Shown: positions 46,585-55,850, counted from the first letter of the stretch. The stretch is DNA of 64,000 nt from Flammeovirgaceae bacterium UBA2366 (GCA_002344065.1 DDTK01000011.1:310001-374000); one strand, 5' to 3'. Notes: generated from the sequence alone by a model not told the origin. A program made the numbers and translations.

Positions 46585-47214
46585 ATGAAGATACTAATCA
46601 TTTACTTTGTTGTTGCCTTTGCAGGCATGGCCTGCGCCCAACAAAAGGAAAAAACTAAACCGGACAATATGAAAATCGAATTGGCCTTGGCCACCTTTGG
46701 CAGTGGATGTTTTTGGTGTACAGAAGCTGTATTTCAGCGGGTTAGAGGCGTGGAGAAAGTCGTTTCTGGATATTCGGGCGGCAAGGTTAAAAACCCTACC
46801 TACCGCGAAGTTACATCAGGCCTTACGGGTCATGCCGAGGTTACTCAACTAACCTACAATCCGGCAGAAATTTCTTTTGAAGAACTACTCGAAATCTTTT
46901 GGGGAACACATGATCCTACCACCCTCAATCGCCAGGGGGCTGATGTAGGCACTCAATACCGTTCGGCAATTTTTTACCACACCGATGAGCAAAAAAGACT
47001 GGCGGAGCTTTACAAAAAGAAACTAGATGCATCAGGCGCTTTTGATAAACCGATCGTAACAGAAATCAGTCCGTTTACGGCTTTTTACGCTGCAGAAGAT
47101 TATCATCAAAATTATTATAACCTCAATGGCAATGCACCGTATTGCTCCTACGTTATACAGCCCAAGCTTGAGAAATTTAAAAAAGTATTTCAAGCCAAGC
47201 TTAAACAGAATTAG
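46585..47214 (+). CDS. msrA: Peptide-methionine (S)-S-oxide reductase, exported
   Basis: 209 aa. MsrA repairs oxidised methionine (S-sulfoxide) in proteins. The catalytic signature GSGCFWCTEAVFQ is near residue 40, with the nucleophilic Cys in FWC, followed by GYSGG, GHAEVTQ, DPTTLNRQGADVGTQYRS and EDYHQNYY. An N-terminal signal (IIYFVVAFAGMACAQ) indicates export to the periplasm, possibly with lipid attachment at MAC. Single gene with its own terminator at 47331-47359. Length is slightly above the cytoplasmic form because of the signal. Confidence 0.95.
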   Translation: MKILIIYFVVAFAGMACAQQKEKTKPDNMKIELALATFGSGCFWCTEAVFQRVRGVEKVVSGYSGGKVKNPTYREVTSGLTGHAEVTQLTYNPAEISFEELLEIFWGTHDPTTLNRQGADVGTQYRSAIFYHTDEQKRLAELYKKKLDASGAFDKPIVTEISPFTAFYAAEDYHQNYYNLNGNAPYCSYVIQPKLEKFKKVFQAKLKQN

Positions 47215-47330
47215 CACCACTCAAACAAAAATTTTCCCGATACCTGAAATTTTTTGCAACCTTTATCCTAACAAATCGTTAAGTCTAGTGAGTAGAGTAA
47301 TTCTTCTCATAGGTTTAGGTTTAGGTAAAC

Positions 47331-47359
47331 AAAAAAGTCCCGGGGCGCGGGACTTTTTT
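47331..47359. terminator. Bidirectional terminator between msrA and the HAMP-GAF-PAS gene
   Basis: AAAAAAGTCCCG and CGGGACTTTTTT form a perfect 12-bp stem around GGGCG. The A and T ends let it work for msrA on the plus strand and for the sensor gene on the minus strand, which converge here. Confidence 0.9.
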
Positions 47360-47401
47360 GCTTTTAAGAAGTTTTAATACTTCTCTAATGCTATTTTAAT
47401 C

Positions 47402-49336
47402 TTAAGCTTCAACCGATATCTCCATGATACGGAGTATCTCCCCGGTCCTTCCTTTTACAGGAGAGAAATATGATCTCACATTCACCACGTCACCTTTGCG
47501 GCTCAGCCGTTTGAATACACCTTTACGAGCTTTTCCAGCTTCAAGATCGCGCCAGAATTGACGATACTCTTCGCTGTTTTTCTCTTCTTTAGAAACAAAA
47601 ATCTTGTGATGCTCGCCTATCACTTCATTCTGAGCATACCCCAACAGGCTCAGATAGTTTGGATTGATCTTCGCGAGCTTACCCTCAACATCATACTCAG
47701 CCATCGATAATGATGTATTCAATGCCTGCATGGTCCCTTCAGTTTCTGACTGGTTGCGCTGCATCTCTTCCTGCGTAGCCTGCAACTCCTCCATATTCTG
47801 CCTCATCTCTTCTTCCTGCGCCCGCATCTGCTCCGTCATCTCCTGCGACTCTTCCAACAAGCGTTGCGTACGCGCGTTTATTTTTACGGATGAAATAGTT
47901 GACGCGATGCTTTCCGCGATCTTTTGGACAAACTCCATCTCGTAATCGGCAAAGGTGTTAAATGAAGCAATTTCAACCACTCCGAAAATCTGTTCGTTAA
48001 CTTTTAAGGGTACAATCAGAATAGCGGTAGGATTAGCATCGCCTAAACCTGAAGATATCTTAATGTAATTCTGTGGAACTTCCGTTAAATAAACGGTGTC
48101 CCCTTCCTGCCAGGCTTGTCCAGCCAGCCCTTCACCTTTATGAATTTTATGATCGATAAATTTCTTTTTGTCCCAGGCATAACATGCTTTCATCGACATG
48201 GTTGGTTCATCGCCAGCCTCATCATCCATTATATACAAAGCACCCTGATTAGCCTTGAGGTATTTTACTAAGTTAACTATAATTTCATCGGCCAGTTTTT
48301 CAAGGTCGTTTGTATTGGAACGTAGAATCTCTCCAAACTTGGCAAGTCCTTCTGTTGCCCAGTTACGCTTGGCGTCATCTTCTGCTACACGCGACAGGTT
48401 GTTGCGCATGTTTATAAGCGCGTTACCCAGCACATCGTGTTCACTCAACGGTTTAAAATCTGAACTGTAATTGCCCTTACCGATATTTTCCGCAAATTGT
48501 GTTGTAGCCTTAAGCCCGCTAACCAGATTATCCATAGCGGTGGCCATTTCGCCAATTTCATCATTACTGAATTTGGTCTGTTTGTCTTCTACCAGTTCAC
48601 CATTTCCAAGCTTCACCACTACATCTTTCAGGAAATTTACCGGACGCGTAATAGCACGCATCAGCAAGTAGGCACTCATAAGGCCAAGTAAAATGGTAAT
48701 ACCTGCCAGAATAAGGGTAATGTTTCTTAACCTTTTTGAAGAATTGATCAGCTCTTCATCAGAAATTGCATTTCGGGTGGTTTGCGCTTGCGCTAAACCC
48801 TTTAAGTCCAAGAGTATCTCTTCAAGTTGCGGATTGATTGTACTCTCCAAAACATCCTCAGCCAATAGTTTGGTAATACCATCTTCATAACTCTCAAAAG
48901 AAATGAGCTGTGTGGTAATCTGGTCCTCCGCATACTTTTGTACGCGCTCAAAACTTTTAAACACAGTATCTACGATAGTCTTCTGACTATCCACATCCCA
49001 GGTGCTTTTAAGAAGTTCAATGCGTTCTTTCAGTGCCGGATACTCATGATTCACCAACAACTTGAGTGAATTCTTATTCTCATCATTGGTTTGCAGGTAT
49101 ACCCAACTGGTTATAAGCTTTTGATAGCGTTCAACCACTAATACGAATTCGTTAATCGCATCTTTTGAAGGGCGAACAACTTCGGCCGATTGGCTTACTA
49201 CATTATCAATTTGATTTCCAGTAAGAAAAATGATAGAGGCGTTAATAACAAACAAAACCATTACCGCCAGAAAACCTGCCAGAATCTTGTTGCCTATTGT
49301 AAACCGAAATCGAAAGCGTCTTTTTTTGTTTTCCAT
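47402..49336 (-). CDS. HAMP-GAF-PAS membrane sensor without output domain
   Basis: 644 aa. TM1 at about 15-36 (ILAGFLAVMVLFVINASIIFL), a helical extracytoplasmic domain to about 200, TM2 at about 203-224 (NITLILAGITILLGLMSAYLLM), then HAMP (RAITRPVNFLKDVVVKLGNG) and a second HAMP-like helix pair. A GAF domain spans about 335-490 (LKANQGALYIMDDEAG, GLAGQAWQEGDTVYL, ILIVPLKVNEQIFGVVEIAS). It is joined by a Gln/Glu-rich coiled coil (about 495-540) to a C-terminal PAS domain with a PAC end (GEILRIMEIS). No histidine kinase, cyclase or methyl-accepting signature follows. Such proteins in Cytophagales may act by contact with separate kinases. No two-component partner is adjacent. Confidence 0.85.
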   Translation of the reverse strand: MENKKRRFRFRFTIGNKILAGFLAVMVLFVINASIIFLTGNQIDNVVSQSAEVVRPSKDAINEFVLVVERYQKLITSWVYLQTNDENKNSLKLLVNHEYPALKERIELLKSTWDVDSQKTIVDTVFKSFERVQKYAEDQITTQLISFESYEDGITKLLAEDVLESTINPQLEEILLDLKGLAQAQTTRNAISDEELINSSKRLRNITLILAGITILLGLMSAYLLMRAITRPVNFLKDVVVKLGNGELVEDKQTKFSNDEIGEMATAMDNLVSGLKATTQFAENIGKGNYSSDFKPLSEHDVLGNALINMRNNLSRVAEDDAKRNWATEGLAKFGEILRSNTNDLEKLADEIIVNLVKYLKANQGALYIMDDEAGDEPTMSMKACYAWDKKKFIDHKIHKGEGLAGQAWQEGDTVYLTEVPQNYIKISSGLGDANPTAILIVPLKVNEQIFGVVEIASFNTFADYEMEFVQKIAESIASTISSVKINARTQRLLEESQEMTEQMRAQEEEMRQNMEELQATQEEMQRNQSETEGTMQALNTSLSMAEYDVEGKLAKINPNYLSLLGYAQNEVIGEHHKIFVSKEEKNSEEYRQFWRDLEAGKARKGVFKRLSRKGDVVNVRSYFSPVKGRTGEILRIMEISVEA

Positions 49337-49582
49337 AGAATAGTGAAATACTGCTAAAAATTAACCTTAAAAAGCACCGGCAATGTACACACGTTTGCAC
49401 ATACTGCACAGGCCGAATATGCTTAAAGGCGAGCAAAAATAGAACTATTCCCTGTGGCATAAATCTCAAAATTTCCTGATTTTCTGACATCTGAGTTCTA
49501 TTTCCAGAACTTGCTAATTTTTGTGCTTTCCATTCCTGCTTTTGCGCATCAAACCACCTATATTTCCTTAAACAATAACTTT

Positions 49583-50437
49583 ATGTGCCGCTTAATGGCT
49601 TACAAAGGCACGCCCATCCTCCTCGATGAGCTGCTGTACAAACCCAAGAACTCACTGATCAACCAAAGCATAAATGCGAAAGAGCTTGAAGAGCCATTGA
49701 ATGGCGATGGCTTTGGTGTAGGTTGGTATACCCAGACCATTAGCCGGGAACCTGCCACCTTTGTTTCTTTAAACCCAGCCTGGAGCAACCGCAACCTTCG
49801 CAACCTGGCCCCCAAGATTCAGTCGGATTGCCTGGTGGCTCATGTACGGGCAGCCAGTGTGGGCGAGGTATCAGAAGCGAATTGCCACCCCTTTCAGTAT
49901 AATGAGTTATTGATGGCGCATAATGGTGGCGTAGAAAACTTCTCAAAAATCAAACGCGAACTTCGCTCAGGTTTAACAGACTCAATCTATAACTGGATTA
50001 AGGGGCAAACTGATTCTGAACATATTTTTGCCACGTTGGTGAATAGAATCTATTTCGAGAATAAAAGCATAACACCTGAATCGGTAACCGAAGCTTTTGA
50101 ATATACCTTTCAGCACCTGAAAAATCTAATGGTGAAGAAAGGAATTCATGAAGAGGCTTATTTGAACATGGTGGTCACCGATGGGCATTTTATTGTGGCC
50201 ACCCGCTATGTTACCGATCCGAAAGAAGAACCACTAACCCTTTATCACTCTGAAGGAAGCCGGTATGTAGTAGAAGATGGCATTACCCGAATGGAGGCAC
50301 CGAAAGATGATGATGAAGCCGTGTTGGTGGTTTCAGAAAAATTAACCGATAGCGATCAGTGGACTATCATCCCAAAAAATCATTTCGTTATTGTAGAGAA
50401 AGATTTAAACGTTCGGATTAAACCAATCAATGCCTAA
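49583..50437 (+). CDS. Class II glutamine amidotransferase (YafJ-like)
   Basis: 284 aa from the ATG at 49583, which makes Cys the second residue (MCRLMAYKG). Class II amidotransferases need that N-terminal Cys as nucleophile after Met removal, so the apparent upstream extension to 49511 is rejected. Further family marks are NGDGFGVGWY, VAHVRAASVGEVSEANCHPF and LLMAHNGGVENF. YafJ-type proteins hydrolyse glutamine or a gamma-glutamyl compound; the acceptor is not known (EgtC, in ergothioneine synthesis, is a relative). Monocistronic or with lhgO, which begins 54 bp later on the same strand. Confidence 0.9.
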   Translation: MCRLMAYKGTPILLDELLYKPKNSLINQSINAKELEEPLNGDGFGVGWYTQTISREPATFVSLNPAWSNRNLRNLAPKIQSDCLVAHVRAASVGEVSEANCHPFQYNELLMAHNGGVENFSKIKRELRSGLTDSIYNWIKGQTDSEHIFATLVNRIYFENKSITPESVTEAFEYTFQHLKNLMVKKGIHEEAYLNMVVTDGHFIVATRYVTDPKEEPLTLYHSEGSRYVVEDGITRMEAPKDDDEAVLVVSEKLTDSDQWTIIPKNHFVIVEKDLNVRIKPINA

Positions 50438-50491
50438 GTCCATTTTGAAGCATGTTGTATCTTCCTTAGTTTCGCTGCAAATTTTATTTCC

Positions 50492-51691
50492 GTGAGGTAT
50501 GATGTAATTATTGTGGGTGGTGGTATTGTTGGCCTGGCAACTGCCTGGCAGCTACTGCAAAAAAATCAGGCGCTTAGGATTGTTCTTCTTGAAAAGGAAA
50601 ACGCATTAGCCAAACACCAAACAGGCAATAACAGTGGTGTTATCCATTCCGGATTATACTATAAACCCGGAAGCCTGAAAGCCACCAACTGTATCCACGG
50701 CTATCATTTACTCATCGATTTCTGTGCAAAACATAGTATTCCTTTTGAACTGTGCGGAAAAATAGTGGTGGCCACTGAGCAAGAGCAGATACCCTTGCTT
50801 CATAATTTATATCAGCGCGGTCAGCAAAACGGACTTAAAGACCTTGCCATGCTCACCGCAGAAGAACTCAAAGAACATGAACCTTATGTAAATGGAGTTG
50901 CAGGAATATTCGTTCCCCAAACCGGTATTGTGGATTACATTAAAGTAGCTGAAAAATTGGGATACCTGATCCACGAAGCGGGTGGTGAGATAAAGCTTGG
51001 CGAAAAAGTAATAGAGATTCATCCTGAAGCTTCGCATGTAAACGTAGTGACCGAAAAGAAATCGTATCAGGGAAATCTGCTGATTAATTGTGCCGGCCTA
51101 TACTCTGATAAAGTAGCCCGAATGACTTCAAAGGTGAACCTTAAGATCATCCCTTTCAGGGGCGAGTATTTTAAATTGGTGAAAGAGAAGGAATACCTCG
51201 TTAAAAACCTGATCTACCCCGTTCCTGATCCAAACTTTCCTTTTCTTGGGGTGCACTTTACACGCATGATGCGCGGTGGTGTGGAAGCCGGGCCAAACGC
51301 AGTACTGGCGTTTAAACGCGAAGGGTATAAAAAATCAGACATTAATCTGGGTGAACTTGCAGAAGCATTGGCCTGGCCTGGATTTCAAAAGGTAGCCTTT
51401 AAATATTGGCGAACCGGACTTGGTGAAATGCATCGTTCATTTTCTAAAGCTGCCTTTACCAAGGCGCTTCAGAAACTAATACCCGAAATACAGGAAAAAG
51501 ATTTGACCGATGGCGGGGCTGGTGTTCGCGCACAAGCCTGTGATCGAAACGGTGGATTGGTAGACGACTTTATGATACTGGAAGAAAGACAAGTAATCAA
51601 TGTTTGCAATGCACCTTCTCCGGCTGCTACCTCATCACTGGCGATTGGTGAAACAATATCCGCTTTAGCATTAGGAAAAATTAAAGGATAA
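50492..51691 (+). CDS. lhgO: L-2-hydroxyglutarate oxidase
   Basis: 399 aa. FAD-dependent oxidation of L-2-hydroxyglutarate to 2-oxoglutarate, a metabolite-repair step usually tied to the respiratory chain. The dinucleotide-binding motif VGGGIVGLATAWQLL starts at residue 7. The family block TGNNSGVIHSGLYYKPGSLKA is typical of LhgO, as are IPFRGEYFKL, PVPDPNFPFLGVHFTRM and the C-terminal GGAGVRAQACDRNGGLVDDF. The start is a GTG at 50492, right before the Rossmann strand; no upstream ATG fits. Convergent with the next gene (2-bp gap). Confidence 0.94.
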   Translation: MRYDVIIVGGGIVGLATAWQLLQKNQALRIVLLEKENALAKHQTGNNSGVIHSGLYYKPGSLKATNCIHGYHLLIDFCAKHSIPFELCGKIVVATEQEQIPLLHNLYQRGQQNGLKDLAMLTAEELKEHEPYVNGVAGIFVPQTGIVDYIKVAEKLGYLIHEAGGEIKLGEKVIEIHPEASHVNVVTEKKSYQGNLLINCAGLYSDKVARMTSKVNLKIIPFRGEYFKLVKEKEYLVKNLIYPVPDPNFPFLGVHFTRMMRGGVEAGPNAVLAFKREGYKKSDINLGELAEALAWPGFQKVAFKYWRTGLGEMHRSFSKAAFTKALQKLIPEIQEKDLTDGGAGVRAQACDRNGGLVDDFMILEERQVINVCNAPSPAATSSLAIGETISALALGKIKG

Positions 51692-51693
51692 GT

Positions 51694-52479
51694 TCACTCA
51701 TCCCATTCCTTTCGACTAACAGGTTTAAAAATCCGGAACACAATGCCAGCCTGTACGCCCCAAACCTCAATAGAATTATAGTATCGCTGATACACCGCAC
51801 CAACAGAGAGATTTCCGTGCAAGGCACCGGCACTAAAAATCTGATGTTGATACTGCACACTGAATTCTCTTCGTGGATTGGCACCCGTATCCCAATCTTT
51901 CGAAAAGCGATACTCAAACCCAATAGTTTTACTTTGATCAGGCGCATGAATACCCAGGTAAAAAGCTGACTCATTAAAAGTTCGCCTGGCTTCAAAAGCC
52001 TCAGTCATGATACCCGTACCAGCACGCAAGGTTATAAACCGGCTGGTGATTAAATTCATTTGAATAATCTGCCAATCGTTGGTGCGGATATGTTTATATC
52101 CTTCAATGTCTTCCTCAATCAAATAATTCATTCGAAAATCAGTGCTGAATAACCCCCAGTTTCCCCGGATACGGGGCCATAGAATATAATAGCTGGATGG
52201 CTTTACAGCTCCCTGCAACATAACATCAAGCGAAACCATGGAAGGATACCTGGCACGATCATCTTTAAGTTTCATTCCTTGCCAGTCTGCAATGCCGTTA
52301 AAAAATATATCCATAAACAAAAAGAATCCATCACCGTCACCATCTGAGGAGTTGGAGGAGTCCCCAGATGATTTACTGGAACCTTGTGAATTACTTCGCG
52401 ATTCTGATTTAATGGCATCGACCTGCGCAAGCGATGGTAAAGCCAGCAGCAGGGCTAAACTGATTACGAGGGCTTTCAT
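51694..52479 (-). CDS. Hypothetical outer-membrane barrel-like protein with Ser/Asp linker
   Basis: 261 aa with signal peptide ISLALLLALPSLAQ. Residues 25-50 form a low-complexity Ser/Gly/Asp/Asn tract (SSKSSGDSSNSSDGDGDG). The rest alternates aromatic and polar residues in short strands (YYILWPRIRGNWGLFSTDFRM, FYLGIHAPDQSKTIGFEYRF), suggesting a small outer-membrane beta-barrel. It ends EWDE, without the usual terminal aromatic. No family recognised. Located between lhgO and ridA with no functional link evident. Confidence 0.6.
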   Translation of the reverse strand: MKALVISLALLLALPSLAQVDAIKSESRSNSQGSSKSSGDSSNSSDGDGDGFFLFMDIFFNGIADWQGMKLKDDRARYPSMVSLDVMLQGAVKPSSYYILWPRIRGNWGLFSTDFRMNYLIEEDIEGYKHIRTNDWQIIQMNLITSRFITLRAGTGIMTEAFEARRTFNESAFYLGIHAPDQSKTIGFEYRFSKDWDTGANPRREFSVQYQHQIFSAGALHGNLSVGAVYQRYYNSIEVWGVQAGIVFRIFKPVSRKEWDE

Positions 52480-52528
52480 GGGGTTGGGGTTTTGGATATG
52501 AAAGCAATTAGTTTGCCATAGTTAAAAA

Positions 52529-52912
52529 CTACTCTTTTACTGCCGTAGCCTCAATCTCAACCAGATACTCCGGTGAAATCAGGGCGCTTACCTCCACCAT
52601 GGTGGTGGCAGGTTTTATCGCCCGGAAGAATTCACTGTGCGCCTTTCCCACTTCTTCCCAACGGGAAATATCGGTTACGAAAATTCGTGTTCGAACTACG
52701 TTATCTAAGGTGAAGCCAGCCTCCTTAATGACCTTCTCCATTTTCTGAATAATAAACCGGGTTTGCCCATACATATCATCTTTACCCACCAGCAATCCAT
52801 TTTCATTTACGGCCACAGTACCCGTTACTTCCAACTGATTACCCACCAATACGGCCCGGGAGTAACCAACAATATCCTCCCATTTGGCCCCGGTTGAAAA
52901 GTTCTTTCTCAT
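52529..52912 (-). CDS. RidA family enamine/imine deaminase
   Basis: 127 aa from the ATG at 52912, the usual length for the family. An open extension to 52942 would collide with the divergent gene and is rejected. RidA proteins hydrolyse reactive enamines and imines made by PLP enzymes. The key Arg-containing block is replaced by a variant: VVRTRIFVTDISRWEEVGKAHSEFF is conserved as usual, while the C-terminal active-site region reads PATTMVEVSALISPEYLVEIEATAVKE. This is the signature of a RidA subgroup rather than the archetype, so the substrate may differ. Divergent from the MoeB/ThiF gene with only about 22 bp between starts. Confidence 0.87.
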   Translation of the reverse strand: MRKNFSTGAKWEDIVGYSRAVLVGNQLEVTGTVAVNENGLLVGKDDMYGQTRFIIQKMEKVIKEAGFTLDNVVRTRIFVTDISRWEEVGKAHSEFFRAIKPATTMVEVSALISPEYLVEIEATAVKE

Positions 52913-52934
52913 GTGTGTTTTGTATTTTTGGTTT

Positions 52935-54074
52935 GTGAACAAGTTAACACCAGAAGAATTAACTCGCTACAGTCGCCACCTGGTTTTGAAAGATTTTGGT
53001 ACAGAAAATCAGGAGAAACTAAAAAAGTCGCGTATACTAATGGTTGGTGCGGGGGGCTTGGGCTGTCCTGCATTGTTGTATTTAACAGCTGCGGGGGTTG
53101 GAAAAATTGGAATAGTCGACTTTGATGATGTGCAGGAATCTAACCTGCAAAGACAGGTTTTATTTAGTACCGAAGATGTGGGCCAAAATAAAGCAGTGGC
53201 AGCTCAAAGAAATCTGAACAAGCTGAATCCCTTTGTTAAAATCATTACCTATGCGGAAAAACTCACATCCAAAAACGCATTGAAAATTATTTCTGAATAT
53301 GATATTGTTTTGGATGGCTCCGACAATTTTCCTACACGTTACCTGGTAAACGATGCCTGTGTGCTGACCAATAAAGCAATCGTGTATGGATCCATTTTAC
53401 AATATGAGGGACAGCTTTCCGTATTCAATACCCAGACAACTAAAGGATCTTTCACACAAAACTATCGTGATTTATTTCCAGATCCGCCAAAACCGCATGA
53501 AATTCCCAACTGTGAACAGGCTGGGGTATTAGGGGTACTTCCGGGTACTATGGGAAGTCTGATGGCCAACGAAGTAATTAAGCTCATTACCGGAATAGGT
53601 GAACCACTGGTAAACAAACTTCTTATTTTCGACAGCCTTTCCTTGCAAACCTTAACCGTTACCATTCCCAATCGAAATTCACGCGTCAACATAAAAGAGT
53701 TAATCGATTATGATGATTTTTGTGGTTTAAATGACCAGAAAGATAAATCTTTGAGCATGAAAGAAATTACTGTACTGGAACTTAAAAAATTGATTGATAC
53801 GCAGTCTGATTTTCAGCTTATTGATGTGCGTGAAGTTCATGAATTTGAACAGGCGAATATTGGCGGGGAGCATATTCCGATGGCTGAAGTGCCGCACCAA
53901 ATTGAGCGAATACAAACCACGAAACAGGTTGTTGTGCATTGCCGAAGCGGTGGAAGAAGTGGTAACATTATTCAATGGTTGGAGAAAAATCATGGTTTCA
54001 ATAACCTGTACAACCTGAAAGGCGGTATTCTTGCCTGGGCAAAAGAAATCGATTCATCGCTGGATGTTTCTTAG
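52935..54074 (+). CDS. MoeB/ThiF-type adenylyltransferase fused to a rhodanese domain
   Basis: 379 aa from the GTG at 52935 (VNKLTPEELTRYSRHL); an ATG at 52911 would overlap the ridA start. The E1-like domain has the ATP motif MVGAGGLGCPALLYL and DFDDVQESNLQRQ, and the conserved Cys in PNCEQAGVLGVLPG. A C-terminal rhodanese domain (about 275-375) has the active-site loop VVHCRSGGRSGN. It should activate the C-terminal glycine of a MoaD/ThiS-like sulfur carrier and load sulfur. The four structural zinc cysteines known from E. coli MoeB are absent: NYRD stands in place of CYRC, and no CxxC follows near PNRNSRVN. No moa, thi or cysO gene is beside it, so the pathway is open. Confidence 0.9.
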   Translation: MNKLTPEELTRYSRHLVLKDFGTENQEKLKKSRILMVGAGGLGCPALLYLTAAGVGKIGIVDFDDVQESNLQRQVLFSTEDVGQNKAVAAQRNLNKLNPFVKIITYAEKLTSKNALKIISEYDIVLDGSDNFPTRYLVNDACVLTNKAIVYGSILQYEGQLSVFNTQTTKGSFTQNYRDLFPDPPKPHEIPNCEQAGVLGVLPGTMGSLMANEVIKLITGIGEPLVNKLLIFDSLSLQTLTVTIPNRNSRVNIKELIDYDDFCGLNDQKDKSLSMKEITVLELKKLIDTQSDFQLIDVREVHEFEQANIGGEHIPMAEVPHQIERIQTTKQVVVHCRSGGRSGNIIQWLEKNHGFNNLYNLKGGILAWAKEIDSSLDVS

Positions 54075-54147
54075 CCCGATATGTTTCTGTAAAAGTTATC
54101 TGATGCTTCGGATAGGCTTTGGCTGACAAGTGAAACTGATTTAGCTT

Positions 54148-55527
54148 CTAGAACTTTTTTGTTGGCCAGAAAAGACTTCCGATAACCATAGTTAACAGAC
54201 TTACGACCACAGCTGGTACCAACCCTGGTATATCCCATGGATAAAGTTCAAAATAAAGCCATGCCCCTATTCCGGAGGTCATGGATAAAATGGCTCCTGT
54301 AGCGCTGCTTCGTTTCCAATACATGCCCAGCGCCATGGGAATAAATAGTGACACTAAACTTAAGATTGATGCCCCACCTACCAGTTCATAAATATTTGAT
54401 TTTAAACAAGCCAAGATGGTAGCAATTATGCTTACCAGTAAAAGCATCAGCCTTGTTATCATTAAAAAATGTAAATCTGTTGGCTTGTCCTTCATCATGG
54501 GTTTCAAAATGTTCTCCGTAACAACTGCTGCCGGAGCCAGCATCGCTGAACTGGTCGTGCTCATTATGGCCGATAGTAACGAACCAAAAAATAAGATTTG
54601 TACCGGCATGGCAGCATGCTGCAGTACCATGTTGGGCAATGTTAACTGCGTATCTCCTGCCAGGCTTTCGGGGTAGAGATGTTTTGCACATAGGCTAATG
54701 AACAAGGGCAACATAGCAATGGTGAGGTATAAACCAGCGGCATAGTAGCACGATTGTACTGCAATTCGAGAAGACCCTGATGACATAGCCCGTTGAAATA
54801 CATCCTGGGATGGTATCGATCCTAACCCTAATACCGACCAGGCTGCGAAATAGGAAATAACTGATACACGATCGAAATCAGGCAAAAATTTAAAAGTTTG
54901 AGCTGGAGCCGATTGAATAACATAAACAACACCACCAGCCTTTGAAGAAAGTATATACGCCAGCACACCAAGTCCCACCACAATAATTATACTTTGAATA
55001 AAGTCAGTTACTGAAATAGCCCACATACCACCAACAAATGTATAGAGCGTAACAACTATGGAGCTGGCAACAATACCCTGCCAAACAGGTATGCCCATTA
55101 CAACATTCAAAATAAGCCCCAGGGCTACCAATTGAGCAGCGATGTAGCCAAAGTAAGAGGGCACCATAAAAACACTGGCCACAAATTCAGTTTTTCTATC
55201 GAACCGATGGCGAAAATAATCGCATAACGTGAGCAAGTTCATCGCATAGAGCTTGCGCGCGAAAAACATTCCAAATAAAACCAGGCAAAGGGCCGCGCCA
55301 AAAGGATCTTCAATTACGGCATACAAACCACCATTCAAAAATTCAGATGATGCCCCGAATATGGTTTCCGAACCAAACCAAGTAGCGAATAAGGCTGAGG
55401 TGCTCAGCACAATGGGCAGGCTTCTTCCGGCCAGCATAAAATCATTTGAAGTCTTCACCCTTCGGGCAGCCCAAATGCCAATCAGCACAGTTACCACGAG
55501 GTAAAGAATAATGGAGGTAATCAGCAA
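54148..55527 (-). CDS. Sodium:solute symporter (SSS family)
   Basis: 459 aa, about 13 transmembrane helices. SSS marks include RRVKTSNDFMLAGRSLPIVLST, ATWFGSETIFGASSEF, the family block FVGGMWAISVTDFIQSIIIVVGLG, and GSIPSQDVFQRAMSSGSSRIAVQ. It uses the sodium gradient to import an organic solute; the substrate cannot be told. The start codon appears to be TTG at 55527, since the hydrophobic first helix begins at once and an in-frame stop lies a few codons upstream. Single gene after the small-RNA-like region. Confidence 0.9.
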   Translation of the reverse strand: MLITSIILYLVVTVLIGIWAARRVKTSNDFMLAGRSLPIVLSTSALFATWFGSETIFGASSEFLNGGLYAVIEDPFGAALCLVLFGMFFARKLYAMNLLTLCDYFRHRFDRKTEFVASVFMVPSYFGYIAAQLVALGLILNVVMGIPVWQGIVASSIVVTLYTFVGGMWAISVTDFIQSIIIVVGLGVLAYILSSKAGGVVYVIQSAPAQTFKFLPDFDRVSVISYFAAWSVLGLGSIPSQDVFQRAMSSGSSRIAVQSCYYAAGLYLTIAMLPLFISLCAKHLYPESLAGDTQLTLPNMVLQHAAMPVQILFFGSLLSAIMSTTSSAMLAPAAVVTENILKPMMKDKPTDLHFLMITRLMLLLVSIIATILACLKSNIYELVGGASILSLVSLFIPMALGMYWKRSSATGAILSMTSGIGAWLYFELYPWDIPGLVPAVVVSLLTMVIGSLFWPTKKF

Positions 55528-55612
55528 TTTGCTTAAGCAGATTTAATTTCTGCTAAAGATTACTTTTTTCTGGTTAACTCAAAATATCTGCTGTTTGTTG
55601 GCAGCATGATCC

Positions 55613-55680
55613 AAAAACGAAAAACCCCCGAAGTCCTTGACTCCGGGGGTTAATCTTGTCTATAGTTGGCTTTAATCTGT
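55613..55680 (-). ncRNA. Candidate small RNA A (or orphan terminator)
   Basis: On the minus strand: a promoter-like pair TTG (55710-55712), 19 nt, then TATGTTTG (55683-55690), matching the Bacteroidota TTTG / TAnnTTTG pattern. The segment AAGCCAACTATAGAC comes next, then a hairpin with arms 55623-55630 and 55644-55651 (AACCCCCG / CGGGGGTT plus AGTC/GACT inside) and the tail TTTTTCGTTTTT. A transcript of about 65-70 nt is predicted. There is no open frame of note. Confidence 0.5.
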
Positions 55681-55782
55681 AACAAACATACGGGGAGCCT
55701 ACTTAACAACAATCGGGTATTCGTCAATCGGTTTAATAGCGGGACAAAATGCCGTTAATAAGGATAGAGTGACCCTGGCTAG

Positions 55783-55850
55783 AAAAATGAAAATCCCCGA
55801 CATGTTCACGACAAGGGGGATTTTCAAAGTCTACAGTTGGCTTTAATCAA
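55783..55850 (-). ncRNA. Candidate small RNA B (or terminator of the 62-aa gene)
   Basis: Same layout as unit A 171 bp away: TACCTTTG (55848-55855) resembles a -7 box, then AAGCCAACTGTAGAC, then an 11-bp perfect stem TGAAAATCCCC / GGGGATTTTCA (55788-55798, 55816-55826) and the tail TTTTCATTTTT. The 20-nt segment (55829-55848) matches that of unit A at 19 of 20 positions, while the hairpins differ in sequence. It lies 40 bp after the 62-aa gene and could simply end its transcript. Confidence 0.45.

Noticed and set aside
49511..49582. Signal-peptide-like extension of the class II amidotransferase
   Set aside because: The enzyme needs Cys directly after the initiator Met; MCRLMAYKG at 49583 satisfies this, and the extension would inactivate it.
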